From: DASTBU01 sp035711845
GTDB lineage: Bacteria; Acidobacteriota; Vicinamibacteria; Vicinamibacterales; 2-12-FULL-66-21
Length of the DNA stretch: 29,560 bases
NCBI GenBank assembly: GCA_035711845.1
Contig: DASTBU010000128.1
Location: forward strand, 1-29,560
Direction of reading: 5' to 3'
The position numbers and the translations under genes were made by a program. Of the stretch, positions 26,980 through 29,560 are shown one piece after another (the first letter of the stretch is position 1; the number at the start of each line of letters is the position of its first letter). The notes under the pieces were generated by a model. That model saw only the letters and a program-made list of their open reading frames with translations, did no database searches and was not told the origin of the DNA.

Positions 26980-27852
26980 TTATCGTTTCTTCGCGCTCGT
27001 CTTTCGTTTGGTGGATTTCCCCGGGACGCTCGTGCGAGGCCTTGCGGTGGACTTGACGCGCGCGCCGCTCCGCGGCGCGCTCCTCCGGCCTTTGCGCTCC
27101 TGTCTCGCGACCGTTGCGCTTCGGCTGGCAAGCCGGCCGCTCGCGCCGGCTTTCAGCGCCGCGGCGCGCTCGATGATTTTCGCGAGCATCGCGCCGGCTT
27201 CGCCCCCTCGCGCCGGCGCCGCGGCCTTGTTCGAGACCCACACGTCGGGCCGATCGGCCGCGAGGATGTTCTCGAAGTCTCCGTCGCTCTTGACGCTCTT
27301 CGGCGCGAACTCCGTGATGTCCAGCTCGCCGGACCACTCGTCACGGTGCTTGATCAGCAGCCAGCTGCGGGCTTCGCCCGATCCGGACGACGCGCCCCAG
27401 CGGCCCGTGCGCACGAGCACCCAGGAGCCCTTCAGCTTGTAGCCGTCGAGCGTGAACTTCAGGTCGCCCTTCTTCAGCGCCGCATCCACGTCGGGCGCTT
27501 CCGGCTTCCACGTGCCTTGATCCCAGAGCATCACGATCCCGGCGCCGTACCCCTCTGGAATCACTCCCTCGAAGGTGCCGTACTCGAAGGGATGGTCCTC
27601 GACGTGCATCGCGAGCCGTTTGATTTTCGGATCCAGGGAGGGGCCTTTGGGCACCGCCCACGACAGCAGTACGCCGTTGTGCTCGAGCCTGAAGTCGTAG
27701 TGCAGATGGCTCGCCAGGTGCTTCTGCACGCAGAAGAAAAGCCCCTTCGAGGGCTGCGCCGTCTTCGCGCGCTCTGCCGCCAGCTTCAGGTCACCGGCGG
27801 GCTCCGGCGTGCTCTTGAAGTTGCGTTTCTGCTTGTACTTCTCCAGCGCCAT
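26980..27852 (-). CDS. Stand-alone LigD-type 3'-phosphoesterase domain protein
   Basis: The 290-residue protein matches the phosphoesterase module of bacterial NHEJ ligase LigD, which trims 3'-phosphate and 3'-ribonucleotide ends with Mn2+. FCVQKHLASHLHYDFRLEH gives His45, His51, Asp53 and Arg55, and HVEDHPFEYGTFEGVIPEG gives His87 and Tyr91. These correspond one for one to the known active-site residues of the Pseudomonas enzyme (H42, H48, D50, R52, H84, Y88) with a constant offset of 3, so activity is likely. There is no ligase or polymerase domain; instead the last 60 residues form a Lys/Arg-rich tail that may bind DNA. No ku gene is visible. The start ATG has no ribosome binding site and a TATGCT hexamer 9 nt before it. 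Confidence 0.9.
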   Translation of the reverse strand: MALEKYKQKRNFKSTPEPAGDLKLAAERAKTAQPSKGLFFCVQKHLASHLHYDFRLEHNGVLLSWAVPKGPSLDPKIKRLAMHVEDHPFEYGTFEGVIPEGYGAGIVMLWDQGTWKPEAPDVDAALKKGDLKFTLDGYKLKGSWVLVRTGRWGASSGSGEARSWLLIKHRDEWSGELDITEFAPKSVKSDGDFENILAADRPDVWVSNKAAAPARGGEAGAMLAKIIERAAALKAGASGRLASRSATVARQERKGRRSAPRSGARVKSTARPRTSVPGKSTKRKTSAKKR

Positions 27853-27861
27853 GATCCGACA

Positions 27862-27867
27862 AGCATA
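27862..27867 (-). promoter_or_regulatory. Candidate -10 (TATGCT) for the phosphoesterase gene
   Basis: On the minus strand TATGCT, in the context GTTATGCT, ends 9 nt before the ATG at 27852. This would give a leader of about 2 nt. The 17 bp upstream of it are exactly the inverted repeat at 27868-27884, and the -35 position reads CCTACC, unlike the consensus. Confidence 0.4.
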
Positions 27868-27884
27868 ACAAATCGAGGATTTGT
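27868..27884. promoter_or_regulatory. Perfect inverted repeat ACAAATC-GAG-GATTTGT between divergent genes
   Basis: Seven-bp arms with a 3-bp centre lie in the 50-bp space between the phosphoesterase and symporter start codons. The repeat abuts or overlaps the candidate spacers of both promoters and is unusually AT-rich for this DNA. A dimeric regulator acting on both genes is the simplest reading (inference). Confidence 0.5.
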
Positions 27885-27886
27885 GG

Positions 27887-27892
27887 TAGGTT
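27887..27892 (+). promoter_or_regulatory. Candidate -10 (TAGGTT) for the symporter gene
   Basis: TAGGTT fits TAnnnT and ends 10 nt before the ATG at 27903. There is no Shine-Dalgarno sequence between, so a near-leaderless transcript is possible. Confidence 0.3.
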
Positions 27893-27902
27893 CTGCAGCC
27901 GT

Positions 27903-29309
27903 ATGTCCATGTATCTCGCAGCGATCATCGTGTATCTGGGGCTCCTGGCGGCCGTTGGAGCGATGCGAACCAGGAAGGTCCAGACGGGCGACGACTTCCT
28001 CGTCGCGGGACGGTCGCTGCCGGCAAGCGTCCTGGTCTTCACGCTGCTCTCGACATGGATCGGCTCGGGCAGCCTGTTCGCGGGCGCAGGACTGGGTTAC
28101 CGCGTCGGCTTCCCGGCGCTGTGGCAGTCGGCCGGCGCGTGGGTCGGCATCGCGCTCATCTACTTCATCGCGCCGCGGGTCCGTCGGCTTGCGCAGTACA
28201 CGGTCCCTGACATCCTGGAGATGCGCTACGGTCCTGTCGCGCGGGTGCTCGGGACGCTGACGACGGTGCTGGCCTACACGACGATCGCGGCCTATCAGTT
28301 CCGCGGAGGCGGGCGGCTCCTCACGCTGGTCGCCGGGATCAATCCGCGGACCGGCGCATTCATCACGATGGCCTTCTGCGTGGCGTACACCGCGCTGGCA
28401 GGCATGCTCTCGGTTGCCTATCTCGACGTGGGCAACGGCTTGATGATGCTGATCGGCGTGGGCCTGGCGATTGTGTTCCTCATCGGTCACGCCGGCGGCT
28501 TCGCTCCGGCACTCGACCAGCTCCGCCCGGATCAGGTCTCGCTGTTCGGCGCGATGGCGCCCGTCGAAGCGCTCGCGCTCTTCCTGCCCACCATGTTCCT
28601 GCTGCTCGGCGAAGCGAACATGTATCAGAAGTTCTTCTCCGCCAAGAGCGAGCGTGCGGCGCGCCTGGCGGTGGTCGGCTGGATCATCGGGACGATCCTC
28701 GTGGAGACGATGATTGACTCGGTGGGCGTGCTCGGCAGCGTCGTGCTGCCGGGGCTGACGACCACCCAGTCGGAGGAAATAGTCGTCCGTGTCGCGGTCG
28801 AGACCCTGCCGACGATTCTGGGTATCCTGCTGCTGTGCGGGGCCGCCGCGATCATCGTGTCGACCGCCAACAGCTTCCTGCTCACGCCTTCGACCAACCT
28901 GATGCGCGACGTCTACCAGCGCTTCATCAATCCCCAGGTCGGCGATCGACAGATCGTGTTCTACACGCGCCTGATCGTCGTGGTGCTGGGGCTGATCGGT
29001 TTCATCGCCGGCAACTTCTTCCCGACGATTCTGGCGATGGCGCTCTGGGCGTACACGATGTATGGCGCGGGGATCACGCCGGCGCTCCTGGGCGCGCTGA
29101 TCTGGCCGCGGGCGACGCCCGCCGCAGGCGTGGCATCGATCGTCGCCGGTATGTCCACCACCCTGCTGTGGGAGATCGTCGCGCTCGTGCGCGGTGGCGG
29201 CGAAGCCGCCTACCCGCTCGGGCTCGCGACGGTGTATCCCGCCTTGTTCCTGTCGATCTCCACGCTCGTGGTGGTGTCGCTGGCGGGGAAGCGGGGGCGG
29301 GGGGCATAA
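27903..29309 (+). CDS. Sodium:solute symporter (SSS) family transporter
   Basis: The 468-residue protein has about 13 transmembrane helices on the LeuT-type SSS plan. The GDDFLVAGRSLPASVLVFTL stretch and LLSTWIGSGSLFAGAGLGYR are the family's first-helix and sodium-site motifs. YTVPDILEMRYGPVARVLG, GMLSVAYLDVGNGLMMLIGV and STANSFLLTPSTNLMRDVYQ are also typical. It is expected to import an organic solute with Na+; the substrate cannot be named. The length is on the short side of normal and the protein appears complete. The start could be the ATG at 27903 or 27909 (MSM); neither has a ribosome binding site. It is transcribed divergently from the phosphoesterase gene. Confidence 0.92.
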   Translation: MSMYLAAIIVYLGLLAAVGAMRTRKVQTGDDFLVAGRSLPASVLVFTLLSTWIGSGSLFAGAGLGYRVGFPALWQSAGAWVGIALIYFIAPRVRRLAQYTVPDILEMRYGPVARVLGTLTTVLAYTTIAAYQFRGGGRLLTLVAGINPRTGAFITMAFCVAYTALAGMLSVAYLDVGNGLMMLIGVGLAIVFLIGHAGGFAPALDQLRPDQVSLFGAMAPVEALALFLPTMFLLLGEANMYQKFFSAKSERAARLAVVGWIIGTILVETMIDSVGVLGSVVLPGLTTTQSEEIVVRVAVETLPTILGILLLCGAAAIIVSTANSFLLTPSTNLMRDVYQRFINPQVGDRQIVFYTRLIVVVLGLIGFIAGNFFPTILAMALWAYTMYGAGITPALLGALIWPRATPAAGVASIVAGMSTTLLWEIVALVRGGGEAAYPLGLATVYPALFLSISTLVVVSLAGKRGRGA

Positions 29310-29310
29310 G

Positions 29311-29445
29311 TCACGTGCGACGTGCGGTGTGCTACGTGCTACGTGCTCAGCGTCAGGTGCGACGTGCTACGTTGCTCAACGTGCAACGTGCGACGTGCAG
29401 GTGCGACGTGCAGGTGCGGCGGCGCACCCCGCACGTCGCACGTGA
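29311..29445. repeat. 135-bp ACGTGCN heptad element with 17-bp terminal inverted repeats
   Basis: The element opens with TCACGTGCGACGTGCGG (29311-29327) and closes with its exact reverse complement (29429-29445). Inside, 7-bp words such as ACGTGCT, ACGTGCG and ACGTGCA repeat with small slips, for example GCTACGTGCTACGTGCT at 29331-29347 and GTGCGACGTGCAG twice at 29388-29413. It starts 2 bp after the symporter stop and fills most of the 187-bp spacer. No open reading frame is evident inside it. Confidence 0.85.
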
Positions 29446-29496
29446 CAAGTAACACCAACCACAGCCACGTCGCCAACACGTGTCACAATTACCCTG

Positions 29497-29560
29497 ATGG
29501 TCCTCCTCCTCTCGACCTACGACATGGGGCGCCAGCCCTTCGGCCTCGCGTCGCCGGCGG
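29497..29560 (+). CDS. Start of a gene, possibly a B12-binding radical SAM protein (cut by window edge)
   Basis: Only 21 codons are visible from an ATG at 29497: MVLLLSTYDMGRQPFGLASP and one more. A hydrophobic first strand followed by STY-x-x-GRQPFGLASP resembles the N-terminal cobalamin-binding-type domain of the radical SAM group named for a CUAEP/CCAEP tail. That assignment is from memory of a short motif and is tentative. The upstream sequence ACACGTGTCACAATTACCCTG has no clear ribosome binding site. Confidence 0.45.
   Translation, partial: MVLLLSTYDMGRQPFGLASPA

Noticed and set aside
29311..29445. Insertion sequence
   Set aside because: Despite terminal inverted repeats it has no transposase or visible target-site duplication and its interior is simple repeat.

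Overview
The window looks like chromosomal DNA from an acidobacterium, most likely class Vicinamibacteria (inference). The reasons are the high GC content, three tandem permeases of the acidobacterial duplicated orphan permease (ADOP) type, a large secreted Asp-box (sortilin/VPS10-like) protein with Gly/Arg-rich inserts, a Ser/Thr kinase fused to a TPR-like C-terminus, and several small exported proteins. No tRNA, rRNA, CRISPR array, insertion sequence or prophage was recognised, and no gene-free stretch exceeds 300 bases.

Layout. 1-7334 (-): three ADOP permeases in one tightly packed operon, the last cut off a few residues before its end by the window edge. 7335-7619: an intergenic region with operator-like repeats. 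7620-10172: a DUF72 protein (+), a YheT-type alpha/beta hydrolase (-) and an HTH_25-RDD membrane protein (+). 10189-18642: seven minus-strand genes, in transcription order a nucleotidyltransferase-like protein, a TPM-domain protein, a Tat-exported metallo-beta-lactamase-fold protein, LemA, the Asp-box protein, a DinB-family protein and a polytopic membrane protein. 18664-23117 (+): YvcK/GlmR, the kinase with a translationally overlapping small protein, and an exported small protein. 23144-24266 (-): a RES/Xre toxin-antitoxin pair. 24413-26371 (+): a Uup-like ABC-F ATPase. 26423-27852 (-): a stand-alone LigD-type 3'-phosphoesterase and a SLOG-like protein. 27903-29309 (+): a sodium:solute symporter. 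From 29497 (+) a new gene begins, possibly a B12-binding radical SAM protein.

The most distinctive signal lies between genes. Five separate spacers carry short degenerate tandem arrays that share a period of 7 bp (sometimes 8) but use a different word at each place: GTGCCTN/GGCACCN, AACTCAG, TTGAACC, GTAGTCC and ACGTGCN. They fill leaders, overlap a start codon, form hairpins, and in one case form a 135-bp element closed by perfect 17-bp terminal inverted repeats. A sixth array, with an 11-bp period, forms the start of the TPM gene. Several genes also lack a Shine-Dalgarno sequence and have a -10-like hexamer 6 to 10 nt before the start codon, which suggests leaderless or near-leaderless transcripts. 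All functional calls are from reading motifs; no database search was possible.
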